Below are positions 29,955-40,467 of a stretch of DNA of 64,000 bases, piece after piece. Every line of letters begins with the position of its first letter. Positions within the stretch are counted from its first letter, which is position 1. The position numbers and the translations under genes were made by a program. This DNA is from Flectonema sp. DT1601 (taxonomy: Eukaryota; Euglenozoa; Diplonemea; Diplonemida; Diplonemidae): NCBI GenBank assembly GCA_964019425.1, contig OZ025786.1, positions 310,001 to 374,000 on the forward strand. Direction: 5' to 3'. Below the pieces are notes generated by a model. It had not been told where the DNA came from. It saw only the letters and a list, made by a program, of their open reading frames with translations, and did no database searches.

Positions 29955-30500
29955 GGACAAGGGAACAAAAAAAAAAAAAAAAAAAAGCGTGCTGTCGACA
30001 GATTTTTTATTCTTTTTTAAACGATGACAGCCGTTTCGTTGTTTTGTATTTTAAAAAAAAAAAAAAGGGGGAAGAAGAAGGGGGAAAAAAAATATTATAA
30101 TGCCCAGTGATAATAAATAAACTTGTGTAGCCATCGCGCTACGACTTTTCAAGTTTTTTTTAAAATTTCTTTTTCTTTTTCTTTTTTTTTAAATCTTGAT
30201 ACAAAACTCGTATTCACGGAACAGTACAAAAGAACTGAATACCATCATCCAATCTTTTTTTTTTTTTTTTTTTTTTTTAAATATTTTCTCATCTACTAGT
30301 TAGAATGCTGCATTTTCCACGGAATGCCACGAGAATAGGTACTTATGTGAACAGGCAGGGTTTTTTTTTTAAATTATTTTTTTAAATCCTAAAATTCGTG
30401 TAAGGATTCGGATTAGTGAAAAGCTGATTCCTTAGTTGGGTGGCATGGTTGCTTTTCTGTCATTGATTTATGCTTTTCATCCTCTATTATTTCTCTCATT

Positions 30501-30532
<32 letters not shown>

Positions 30533-30669
30533 CTTCCCTTCAGAGAAAATACGAAAACTATTACAGAAAAATAAAAAAATCATTTTTTGCCGTGTGAGTA
30601 TATTACTCTTCTTTCTCTGGGTGCGTACTGTTCCCAGCACAATGTTTTTTTATTAAAGTTGAGAGTTTC

Positions 30670-30709
<40 letters not shown>

Positions 30710-32177
30710 TGTGTTTCTCTTTAACTTCCTTAAGGAGATTGCATACACACCCAGAAGATATGTTTTTTATATTGGTTAAACTCACATACGAATGAAATAA
30801 GCGATAGAAGTATATTCTTCTCTCTTTTCATTTTTTTTTTTTTTTTTTTTTAAATTCAGAAGAATTAATTGATGCGAGAAGTGCTTGGGAATCACACTCT
30901 TTTCAAAAAAAAAAAATTCAGATTAAAAGAGTAGCATTTTGATTAAGGTTGTCTTGTGACCTATGACAAAGGAGTTTTAGTTAAAAAAGGACATCTCTTT
31001 GTATTAGCAGTAGCACTTTTTTAGTTGCATTTTTCGTTGCAAACAACCAAATCAATATGCAGAAAAATTTCATTTTTTTAGAATCGTTGCAACAACAGCG
31101 AATTCGCTTTCTTTTTTTTTTTTTTTAAAATTATTACTGATGAGGTACCTTCATTCGCCACTCTAGTTTGAGTGGTGTTGCCAAGTTCCTTGTAGGTGTC
31201 TGCCGCGGGGTGGGGAGGGGAAATAAAATAAAAAACTGAAAGAAAAGAAAAACTCCTTTTTTATTGTCAACCTTAGCAACAACAACGCACACACACACAA
31301 AACAAAAATAAAAATTTAGTTGTGTGAGATTCATAGTCAACCGTCTGATTCCTGATATCGAAACGTGTTTTGTTACCTCGGAGAGACAACGGATATTTGA
31401 TAACAGTGTCACTACAAGAATGATTCTTACATTAATATTTTCTCCTTAGCGCTGGTAGTATGTGCATCAAGTGTTGATGCTGAGTTTCATTTGATTTTTC
31501 TTATGTAACTTGCCTTGCGCCCCTAATAAAAAGCAAAAAAAAATAAAATAAAAATAAACAAAAACGAGAGTACACCTCCGTTTTGTTATTCTATTCTTCC
31601 ACTGCATTTTTCTGTTAAATTACCAAATCCAGTCTCTTCTTATCATTGTAAGCGATCAGAGATGAAATCGTTATTATAGCATTAAAGAAGAGTTGGAACT
31701 TAATCTGTAAGACAAGTGTTTGAATGGAGCTTGATAACTAACAAGCAAACAAAGCTGCTCCTCGGTTCATTGCGAATTGATAACTTGTGCGAATAAATAA
31801 CATACGTTATCTGAGTGTTGAAACAGTACGGCGATAGGTCACTTCTATATTTCTCGCGCAATCCTTTTTTTTTTTTTTTTTTTCTTCTTTCTTCTAATCA
31901 TTCTTTTTCGTCTGTTTTGGAAAGCAAGCAAATCAAAGTCATGTTATTATGTGTTGTTCTTTGCTTATTACTGAAGGTGTCCTTAATAAACAAGAACGAG
32001 TGTGCGGGATCAAAAAAGAAAAGGAAAAAAGAAAAATATGATCCGATACCGCCGAATAGATCAAAAATTGATTATTTTTATTTGTTTATTTTTATTTTTT
32101 TTCCCCCCGGCTTTTGCAGACGAAAAAGGATGTTCTTGAAATTCGGAACATCGCCACTTTTGTTTTCTTCTTCGGAG

Positions 32178-32228
32178 TTTTTAATACCTAAAGTTGTTAC
32201 TGTTTTTACATTGTCAAAGTTTCACCTC
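32178..32228 (+). repeat. Interspersed 80-nt repeat, copy 2 (3' part)
   Basis: It matches bases 27-77 of the copy at 18176 almost perfectly: TTTTTAATACCTAAAGTTG, TTACTGTTTTTACATTGTC, AAAGTTTCACC. The 5' GTCAAGTAC half is absent. Confidence 0.55.
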
Positions 32229-33548
32229 CCAGACTTCCCCTTTGTTTACCTGTGTTAATTTTATGTTGTTTCCGGTCCTCAACTCTGCTTGCATGTGTTT
32301 CCACCCCCCTTTTTTTTTTTAATTTATTATTTTGAACCATGTTGTTCTCGCTAAGGTTAAGAGAGTCGCACGGAACCCTTTTCAGTTTATTGGTCACACC
32401 TCCGAACTGATGTCCCCTAAGTACCGTTACTATTGTTTATATTAGTTTGATACGAATCCATATATTTATATCATTATAAATATGCTCAGGCAATTACGCA
32501 AGGTATTTTTTAAAAAAAAAAAAAAAGAAGAAGAGTATTAATTTGACCACCTTTCTCCCTCCCAGTCCGTGCGCAAACTTCTTAAATCTTTTCTTCAATA
32601 TTTTTGTTTCTTGTCAGTCGATATTAGGTTCGTTTTTTAACTCGTTTTCCATTCTCGCTCTCTCCCCTTTCTCTCCCTGTTTACTGAGCGGGATTGGTGG
32701 TAAGTCGCTGTAGGTCGCTGTACTACTTTTAAATTGAATTTTTTTCAAAAACTTAACCCCCCAAATACGGGGGATGAAGTTAATCTTAGGCAGTACGTGA
32801 ATAACTTTTTTTTCTTTAACTTGTTGGTTCTCGTCTCTGTTTTTTTTTTTTAATAATTTTTATTTTGAGACGAATGTTTTAAAAAATAAAAATAAAAAAA
32901 CGTCAATGGGCCTATCAGCGCAACTTCGTGAGTGGGATGGGATGCCTCAGTACTTTGTGATTAGGTGTGCAGGTTGCACTCAATATTGTGTTAGTGTCCT
33001 CAGACTGGGAGTAATGTGCCTGTAGCCAAGTGTACAATGTAAGTGGATTGCTGCTTTGATTTTTTTTTTTCGTTCTATTTTTTTCCCACTACCGAAAACA
33101 GTAATTGTATTTATTGCGTGTGTTTAATAACACAGAATACGTGTTTCTCGCTGTTTCGTTTTCTTCTTCATTTTTTTCCCTCTCCCTTCCCCAAGAGATA
33201 TCGCAATCACCCCATTATACTACCTATTCCTTCTTTCTTCGTTCCCGTTCCGTCTTTCTTCGTTCCCGTTCCTTCGACAAAGCGCCGTTTCGCTGACTTG
33301 TCGCCGGCTTTGGTTCTCTTTTCCGTAACAGGAAGATAAGACAGGGGGTTTTGTCCTTTCTCAGGCAGTTCCATTTTTCCGGCTGCTACCCCCTGGGTTC
33401 AACTATCTTGCTGTCATGTTTTTTTTCAATTCAAAAAAAATAAATAAAATAAAGAAAGAAAAAGAGGTAACCTGTTTTGCTGGTTCGAAGTGTACGGAAT
33501 TGTTAGCGAGGATGGAGGGGTAGGGATATTTCCCTTTCGTTAAAGCGG

Positions 33549-33584
<36 letters not shown>

Positions 33585-33730
33585 TCCTCTATTGGCTTTT
33601 TATTTACGTTTAAAGAGAAAACACGCTGACGACTAGTAATGTAACTCACACGTTTTTCAAAGACAGGATAGAGAACGTCGTCCTGAATACCATTACACCG
33701 CCGTCCATATATGGTCTAAAGGTAATTTTC

Positions 33731-33838
33731 TTTGATTAACAACTACAAATATTTTTCAGTCAAGTACTTGATATTAATTTTGTTTTTCTTTAATATCTAA
33801 AGTTGTTACTGTTTTTACATTGTCAAAGTTTCACCCCC
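33731..33838 (+). repeat. Interspersed 80-nt repeat, copy 3 (with longer 5' flank)
   Basis: The core at 33759-33838 carries GTCAAGTACTTGATATTAAT, TTAATATCTAAAGTTGTTAC and TGTTTTTACATTGTCAAAGT ending in CACCCCC. Its 5' flank GATTAACAACTACAAATAT is also found, in slightly different form, at about 20059-20080, so the full repeat may be longer than 80 nt. Confidence 0.5.
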
Positions 33839-34068
33839 AAAAGGCACTGTATCCAGATTGTTAAATTATCGTTTACGTTAATATGATAAAATACAGTTGT
33901 ATTTTCACAAATATAAATATTGAATTTCCCCCCGAAAATCGAGATTAATTTAAAACAAAAAAAAAAGTAGCATATTTTTCAACAACAGCGTCAATAATAA
34001 CGATTAGGAATGATCTCATCTCAATTGGCCAAAATGCGAGAATCGGTAATCCAAAAAAAAAAAAAAGA

Positions 34069-34102
<34 letters not shown>

Positions 34103-36444
34103 TATGGATACCATGTACGATCTTTTTATTTTCAGATTTCATGTTGCCAACGTGTGGTTTTTTTTGCAAAACCCATGTAGGACAGATAAACCTTTGATTC
34201 TCACTTTAGCTAAGTAATTGTAAGCTAAAGACGGTGTTTTCGTTAAGCTTACAAAATTTTCTTCCTACAATGAGTAAAAACAAGACTGATACCGAACTGA
34301 TATAGGTGGTATTGTCTGAATAAAGATTTTTATAATTTTTCATCCAGAAAAAAAAAAAAAAACCCCCCCCCCCAAAGCCATTATTTGTTTGATGTTCTTA
34401 CGATTTATTTAATTTGGATTATTTAAAAAAAAATTTATTTATTTATTTGTGATAGACTGCTATTTATGGTCTATATTTTTCCCAAAAAAAAATATAATTG
34501 AGCCTTTGTGATCTTGTTCTGTAATTCCTGAGAGGTAAAGTATAATGGGGTTAAAGAATCAGTTGCATAAGGTTTTGCGCTGCTACTAAGAAATCAGAAA
34601 ACCCTTTACAAAAACACACACAAAACGTTTTTGCATTTTCGCAGTCGCTGAGACCGGCTTTAACCTAAACGTAAGAAGTTGGTTTGGTTTAATTTCAGCG
34701 ACGCAACTAGAGAAAAGGAAAAGGGGGAAAACATGGATGGCAAAACGGAGAACGGAATTGTGAACTGTGATCTATCAGGTCAATACTTCCTTCCATACAA
34801 AAGTGTGGGTGCAAAAAAAAAAAAAACGTTTTATTTTTGATGACTTTGTTCTGCAACGAGCGTCAGCTTTCACAATCAAAACTGTTAGTGACGAGCAACT
34901 TGATTTTTTAAAAAAAAGGGTCAAACAAGATCAAACACCAACCATAACGCTTTCACTAATACTGGTTATGATTGACCTCAAGGTTATCTTGGTTTGGTGT
35001 TGTTGTGTTATTGGTTAGTCAACAAAAAAAAAAAAAAAAAAAAAAAAAAAAACGTAATAATACGCTACAGCTATTAGTGAAGTTCCTCTTTTTTTTGAAG
35101 CATTCTTTTTTTTCTTCTTTTCTTCTTTCTTTTGCGTGAAAAAACGATTACTGCACATTGAAAATGTTTCTTATGTGTCACTTTAAGGCAAAATAAAAAT
35201 AGATAAAAGAAATCACCGGCTTTCACGAAAATAAAAATTTTTTTTTTTTCGTGAACTGTGTTCACAATTAATTGTTTTTTTTGTTTGTGTGCAATCATAA
35301 AATACTAACACAGGAAAAAAAAAGAAAAAAAAAATAAAGCTAAATTGCTCTGTAAAGATTTTCTTATAACCGAATACGTTTTGTAGGTACAATCCTTTTT
35401 TATTTTAAATATTTTCCGTTGGGTTGGTAGCAACTCAAAAAAGATAGATACATGTAGTGATTAGCTATATGTGCTTCACATAGCCACAACATAACATCGA
35501 AGGATTGTCGAATTAAATAAGAATAGGTGACACCATCATCGTTTGGTAACACACCTTACTATTGTCAAATCCAAGTAGCTTGCTCATTTTCTCATTTTCT
35601 TATTTTTCTTTTTTTTTTTTTTCCCCCCCCCATACTAGCATTACCGTTTTTTTAGTCAAATTGTATCATAAATTATTATTATTATTATTATTTATTTTTT
35701 TGAAATTAAACTTGTGATACAAATCAATTTATTTATATCAGGTAATATTTCCATGTCCCTTCCCAGTAAGGCTAGGTTTGAGGCACTTCTGTACTACTGT
35801 AGGGTCACTGTCCTGTCACAGATGTCTATATTATCGTTTTATTATGATTCAATAACAGCTTGTATTTTTTACAAACAAAAAATCAATGAACCCCCTCAAT
35901 AACATTTTAGTCACTTGTGTCGTGAGTTTTTTTTAATTTTATTATTGAGTTCTGATACAATACAAGAGATTTATATTCGGTATGAACCTAATCAAACAGT
36001 CTTTTCCCCCTTTAATCTTCAAATAAGAACCCAGAAAAAAAAAAAAAAAACAACCAGATTTTTGTTCGTTTTATTTGTTTATTTATTTATTTTTTTTTTT
36101 TTCAGTACCGAAGAGAAGACAATAAAATATAAATTGTAATTTATTTCCCAGTTGGACAAAATGTATGAGATGGGCGTATCATGGTCCACTAACTGATGGG
36201 TTCGCTAACAAAACTCAAAAGACTTACTTGATGCTCAATCAAGGCAATAAATCCTACAATATCACAGTAGGCGATACGAAGACGATTGACTGTGGCTTTT
36301 GATGAGTTTCTCAGGTGGAAACTATCAACCACAAAAGCTCAACCTTACATTCATTAGACAAACGATATTCTCACATCAATAATCTGGAGAAGGTCTACCT
36401 TAACAGCTACAAAATGATTATCAGCATTGTTTTTTCGCCCGGCC

Positions 36445-36767
36445 ATAGTTGCAGGTGTCGGAAGCAGTGCCACGGCTTTTGCCGCACCCACCCTTCAAGT
36501 GAGAACCGCAAAGAAAGTTGCGGATTAACCTGTCAACAACTAAACAACTCCGAAAAATAACAACGGGGGCGTCGTCCACCCGTACAACTTATTTATCGAA
36601 AAGTATTTAGTCAAGCGGAGTCTTAAGAAGAAGCCGTCGAAGTACGCTCTTTTTACGAAGAAGAACTTTGCCTCCGCCTTCGCGGATGCGAAGAAGACGA
36701 ACTCTAACATCAAGGCAGCTTTCAAAGTTGCATCCGCGGCTGTTTCAAAGACCTACAAGAGCCAGTA
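36445..36767 (+). pseudogene. Degenerate KAP-like HMG-box gene copy
   Basis: It matches the array genes at both ends only. It has the presequence part (IVAGVGSSATAFAAPTLQV), which runs into a TAA right after the first basic residues. After a gap in similarity there is a fragment of the first HMG box (PYNLFIEK) fused to the second-box region (SLKKKPSKYALFTKKNFAS) and the usual KYKSQ-like end. The lysine-rich domain, most of the first HMG box and the intron are missing. It is a dead copy at the left edge of the array. Confidence 0.75.
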
Positions 36768-37190
36768 GCGTCTGTTTGTTGCTTCAACTCGTTCATGGGA
36801 TTCTTAAGAATAGTTCTCTGGTTTTTTAAAATTGGGAATGCACAGGTAACTTCGAATTATTATTTTCCCGTCATCATTGCATACAGAATACACATTACAT
36901 TTTGTCTATTGTTTCTGAAAAAAAGCAATCCTACAAGCACTGCAGTCAACGTTGATTACTTATTACACATACCTTTCTTTTTCACGATTCTCTTCCACAG
37001 CCTTTTTGTATTTTTTAGTACTCGTGTTGTTTTTAGTTAATCAAATAAACTACTCCTTCGTTAGGCTTTCTTTTTTCAATTTTACTCGCAGAGTATCTGT
37101 TGAAGGCTGGAGATGTTCAAACTTTGTTTAGTTTAATGAATCTATATGTCTTGCATTTACGACTTGTTCTTCAAGCTTCCAACCCCCAAA
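36768..37190. other. spacer between pseudogene and first array gene
   Basis: 423 bp, unlike the standard array spacer, AT-rich and without a gene. It ends in TTGTTCTTCAAGCTTCCAACC before the ATG of the divergent gene. Confidence 0.45.
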
Positions 37191-38010
37191 ATGAACACCC
37201 TCCGCATTGTGTCTCGTCAGGTGAGAGCGCTGACTATTATTGCAGGTGTCATAAGCAGCGCTACCCTTCAGGTGAGAACTGCAAAAAAGAGGGTTATTGT
37301 GAAGCCTGTTGGTGAAGTAGTATTAGAGAAAGATGTTACCAAAAAGGAAGATGCGATGCTATTCACACCAGATTGGAAGACCACAGGTGTCAAGACAGCT
37401 GTTACTACAAAAGAGACGCCTGCCATACCAGCTGAAAGTGCAACTACTGAGAATACAAAGATAATTGCTCAAATGAGAAAAAATCTTTGGAAGTCTGTTC
37501 GGAAGAAGAGAAGCGATCTCAAGCAGAAAGCTGCTGAGAAGAGGGCCGCTGTTCGGAAAAACAAGGAAATTGAGAAAACTATCAAGTCCTCTGGTGCCGT
37601 AAACCCGTACACCTTATTCGTCCAGAGGTCTATTTCTGGAAATGTGAAAACTAATTTAAGGTGCGTGGCTGCAGCATGGAAGGTGTGTTGTGTAGTACTT
37701 TTGAATAGGTCGACAGAACAATGCGATTAATCAACAACAGGCTTTGAGTGAGGGACAGAAGAAGACTTACCGTGACCAAGCGAAGAAGAACCTCGCCGCA
37801 AGAAATGTCATCAAGCAGAGTCTTAAGAGTAACCCTTCACAGTACGCTCTATTTATGAAAAAGCATTTTGCTGCCGCCTTCACAGAGGCACAGAAGACGA
37901 ACCCTGACTCAAAGGCAGCTTTCAAGGTTGCATCTGAGGCTGTTGCAAAGAAGTACAAAGTGCTGAAAGGAAAAGTTGTTATGAAGATACATGAAGAAGG
38001 CTATCAATAA
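37191..38010 (+). CDS. Divergent KAP-like mitochondrial HMG-box protein, two exons
   Basis: Exon 1 is 37191-37682 (164 codons) and exon 2 is 37741-38010, joined over a 58-nt GTGTGT...CAACAACAG intron, giving 253 residues. The N-terminus MNTLRIVSRQVRAL is the same presequence as in the array genes. The long K/A repeat domain is replaced by a shorter mixed region (VGEVVLEKDVTKKEDAML, then basic helices). The first HMG box (SGAVNPYTLFVQRS...AAAWK, continuing ALSEGQKKTYRDQAKKN after splicing) and the truncated second box (PSQYALFMKKHF...AVAKKYK) are conserved. The C-terminus has a 15-residue extension past the usual stop. It is intact and probably an older paralog with a lighter DNA-binding tail. 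Confidence 0.75.
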
Positions 38011-38511
38011 TTAAACTCATACAACTCACATTTCGCCAATAGACCACTGTAAAAACTACCTTAAAGCACGTTGCTGCTGAATGGAAGGTATGTGCTTTGT
38101 AATTGTTACTCCGAATTTCGCAAGCCGCGACTGAGATAGTTCTCGGAAGCTGTAATCGGGTTTATTCTTCGCAAATTGGGTGTCGCAGAACGGCGAGGTA
38201 ATTGAAAACCTGCGTAGAACGAACGATTAAAGTACAACCAGTTAGATTGTGTGTAGGCTAACATTGGTTCTTAGAAACCTTTCCCTATCTTTGTGTATTG
38301 TTTCTTAAAGGATTTTATCTAAACGATACTTTGTAATTTAAATGATGACACTCTCGTTTCTGAACATAGTTGGCACAGCTGCTGCAATGATTGTTGAGAA
38401 TCTTGTTCGGAAGCACCTTACTACTGTTGTCTTTCTTGAACCATTGATTACAGAGTGTCCCTCGCCGTCAGCTTCTTCCCACAGATTCAAACACCCGTTT
38501 TCTTTCAAAAA
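38011..38511. other. spacer with a KAP relic and a conserved block
   Basis: It holds a 45-nt relic of an exon 1 end at 38043-38087 (ACC ACT GTA AAA ... GAA TGG AAG) still followed by a GTATGT donor, then the conserved spacer block found between array units (38109-38275), then about 90 bp unique to this spacer. Similarity to the other spacers resumes at about 38373 (ACAGCTGCTGCAATG). Confidence 0.65.
38043..38100 (+). pseudogene. Relic of a KAP-like exon 1 end plus intron donor
   Basis: It reads TTVKTTLKHVAAEWK followed at once by GTATGTG, matching the exon 1/intron 1 junction of the array genes (LKSVAAEWN then GTATGT). Nothing else of that gene copy survives. It marks a deleted unit between the divergent gene and unit 1. 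Confidence 0.65.
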
Positions 38512-39789
38512 ATGAACACCCTCCGCATTGTGTCTCGTCAGGTGAGAGCGCTGACTGTTGTTGCAGGTGTCAGAAGCAGCGCCCCGGCATTTGCCGCGCC
38601 CACCCTTCAAGTGAGAACCGCAAAGAAGGTTGCGAAGAAGCCAGTGAAGAAGGTTAAGAAGGTTGTGGCAAAGAAGGTGAAGAAGGCCGCTTCCAAGAAG
38701 CCGGTGAAGAAGGTTAAGTCTGTCTCCCTTAAGAAAAACGCCGCAAAGAAGGTTGCTGCTGCTAAGAAGGCCGTCGCTTTGAAGAAGGCAGCAGCTGCTA
38801 AGAAGGCCGTCGTTTTGAAGAAGGCAGCAGCTGCTAAGAAGGCCGTCGCTTTGAAAAAGGCAGCAGCTGCTAAGAAGGCCGTCGCTTTGAAGAAGGCAGC
38901 TGTTGCTAGAGCAGCGAAGAAGGCGGGAATTGCCAAGAAAGCAAAGAGAGTTGCTGAATTGAAGGCAAAGAAGACAGCGAAGAAGGAGAGACTTGCAAAG
39001 AAGGCTGTTGCGTTGAGAAAGAAGACTGCTGCACAGACAGCCAGAGTTGCGAAGAAGAATGCCGCGGTGAAGGCTGTGAAGGCTGCTAGAAGAGCAAGAA
39101 TCGCAAAGAGGAAGGCCGCTCTTAAGGCTAAGGCTGCTGGTAAGAGAGCAAGAATCGCAAAGAAGAAGGCCGCTCTTAAGGCTAAGGCTGCTGGTAAGAG
39201 AGCAAGAATCGCAAAGAAGAAAGCTGCGGTGAAGGCTGTGAAGGCTGCTAGAAGAGCAAGAATCGCAAAGAAGAGAGACGCAAAGAGAGAGAAGCTTGCC
39301 AAGAAGAGAGCCGCTGTTCAGAAGAAGAGGGACGCGAAAAAAGCCATTAAGGCTTCTGGAGCCGTAAGCCCTTACTCCTTATTTGTGCAGAAGACTACTT
39401 CCGGCAAGAAGGTTATGACTGACTTAAAATCTGTAGCTGCCGAATGGAATGTATGTATTGCGTAGTAATTACGAGTAAAGTTTATATTTCTTGCTGTTTT
39501 AATTCGGAATTACAAGTTCCTTTCTGAGTTTGAAATCAGAGATTTGATAATTCAACAACAGGCATTGAGTGAGGGACAGAAGAAGACTTACCGTGACCAA
39601 GCGAAGAAGAACCTCGCCGCAAGAAATGCCACCAGGCAGAGTCTTAAGAAGAAGCCGACGAAGTACGCTGTCTTTGTGAAGAAGAACTTTGCCGCCGCCT
39701 TCGCGGATGCGAAGAAGACTAACTCTAACATCAAGGCAGCTTTCAAAGTTGCATCCGCGGCTGTTGCAAAGAAGTACAAGAGCCAGTAA
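38512..39789 (+). CDS. KAP-like mitochondrial HMG-box protein, array unit 1
   Basis: Exon 1 is 38512-39450 and exon 2 is 39562-39789; the 388 residues are read across a 111-nt intron. The start at 38512 follows the CTTCTTCCCACAG acceptor; the upstream in-frame GTG is rejected. Parts in order: a presequence of about 30 residues (MNTLRIVSRQVRALTVVAGV, Arg-rich, no acids); a histone H1-like K/A/V domain with four 12-residue AKKAVALKKAAA modules and two 18-residue RARIAKKKAALKAKAAGK modules; an HMG box (SGAVSPYSLFVQKTTSG, AAEWN joined to ALSEGQKKTYRDQAKKN); and a shortened second box (PTKYAVFVKKNF...AVAKKYKSQ). Kinetoplast-associated proteins of this type condense mitochondrial DNA. The function is inferred from composition, presequence and HMG fold. 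Confidence 0.88.
39451..39561 (+). other. cis-intron of array unit 1 (same intron in all ten units)
   Basis: The donor is GTATGT and the acceptor CAACAACAG; it is 111 nt in every unit. It interrupts helix 2 of the HMG box between EWN and ALSEGQ. Read through, it adds VCIA (VCIAE in unit 3) and stops. Equivalent introns lie at 41353-41463, 43244-43354, 45254-45364, 47111-47221 (acceptor CAACGACAG), 48996-49106, 50898-51008, 52735-52845, 54638-54748 and 56741-56851. Confidence 0.85.
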
Positions 39790-40467
39790 AGGATGAATAT
39801 TTGGACAAGATCCTCCCAGTAGTAACTTAGTGTTATTACTCTGCCCCAACCCCAGTTGTTTATTTCCCTCAGTTTCTCCCCCCCTCTGTATTTCGCAAGC
39901 CGCGACTGAGATAGTTCTCGGAAGCTGTAATCGGGTTTATTCTTCGCATATTGGGTGTCGAGAAAAGGCGAGGTAATTGAAAACCTGCGTAGAACGAACG
40001 ATTAAAGTACAACCAGTTAGATTGTGTGTAGGCTAACATTGGTTCTTAGAATCTCTTTTTAGACATTTCTTTTTTTTTTTTCATTTTCTTCCATTTCATC
40101 GGTATAACAATTCGAGGTGTCTCTTGTTCTCTGTGTCTGTGTTGACTGTGTGAATTGAGAGCCTTTCGTATTTGTTATTCATTTCAAACGATAACAAGTA
40201 ATTGTGATTATTGTGAATTCGTAAAACTCATTTTCTTCAAGGGAAAGCAAGATGATGTCATTTTGAAGGGCGATGGTTGTGTAAGTAGAGATGGCTCTTC
40301 ACCATTTTCACTAACTGTGTACATTGTGACACAGCTGCTGCAATGATTGTTGAGAATCTTGTTCGGAAGCACCTTACTACTGTTGTCTTTCTTGAACCAT
40401 TGATTACAGAGTGTCCCTCGCCGTCAGCTTCTTCCCACAGATTCAAACACCCGTTTTCTTTCAAAAA
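39790..40467 (+). repeat. Standard array spacer (example between units 1 and 2)
   Basis: About 680 bp, repeated between all units. It contains a GC-rich block (about 39890-40055) starting CGCAAGCCGCGACTGAG and ending CTAACATTGGTTCTTAG, whose end can fold (AACCA-G-TTAG with CTAA-CAT-TGGTT); a T run; a GTAAGT at 40280; CACTAAC at 40310-40316 followed by GACACAG at 40329-40335; and the CTTCTTCCCACAG acceptor (40428-40440) before the ATG. Transcript maturation signals probably lie here. No separate gene is supported. Confidence 0.6.

Larger units (their letters stand above)
29955..36444. other. 6.5-kb gene-poor interval
   Basis: It is dominated by long T/A tracts (for example 30257-30279, 30502-30531, 30674-30708, 33550-33580, 35021-35051), an AAT microsatellite (about 34070-34099), CA repeats near 31290 and two copies of the 80-nt repeat. 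ORFs are homopolymer-driven. Two short coding-like snippets (34733-34840 and 36165-36302) have ordinary codon use but no recognisable domain and are not called as genes. No RNA gene was recognised by eye. Confidence 0.5.

Noticed and set aside
30909-30940. Sixth SINE-like copy (ATTCAGATTAAAAG after an A run)
   Set aside because: Only 11-12 bases match and neither the core nor the hairpin is present.
34733-35018. Possible small gene MDGKTENGIVNCDL...
   Set aside because: The ATG frame stops after 35 codons, and continuing needs a different frame across an A13 run; no recognisable domain.
38455-38511. 19-residue N-terminal extension of the array proteins (MSLAV..., GTG start)
   Set aside because: The codon is GTG, it lies before the CTTCTTCCCACAG acceptor, and unit 6 has an in-frame stop between it and the ATG.
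38542-38566. Possible 25-nt mini-intron GTGAGAG...TTGCAG in the presequence
   Set aside because: Too short and not a multiple of three; removal would break the frame, while the unspliced frame is open and conserved.
38607-39302. Long - strand ORFs antisense to exon 1 of each array gene (Ala/Phe/Leu-rich)
   Set aside because: They are complements of the Lys/Ala codon repeats; same in every unit, no start context, and opposite to all other genes.
40155-40346. 63-residue ORF in each array spacer
   Set aside because: TTG start, no domain; it persists only because spacer DNA is nearly identical between units.
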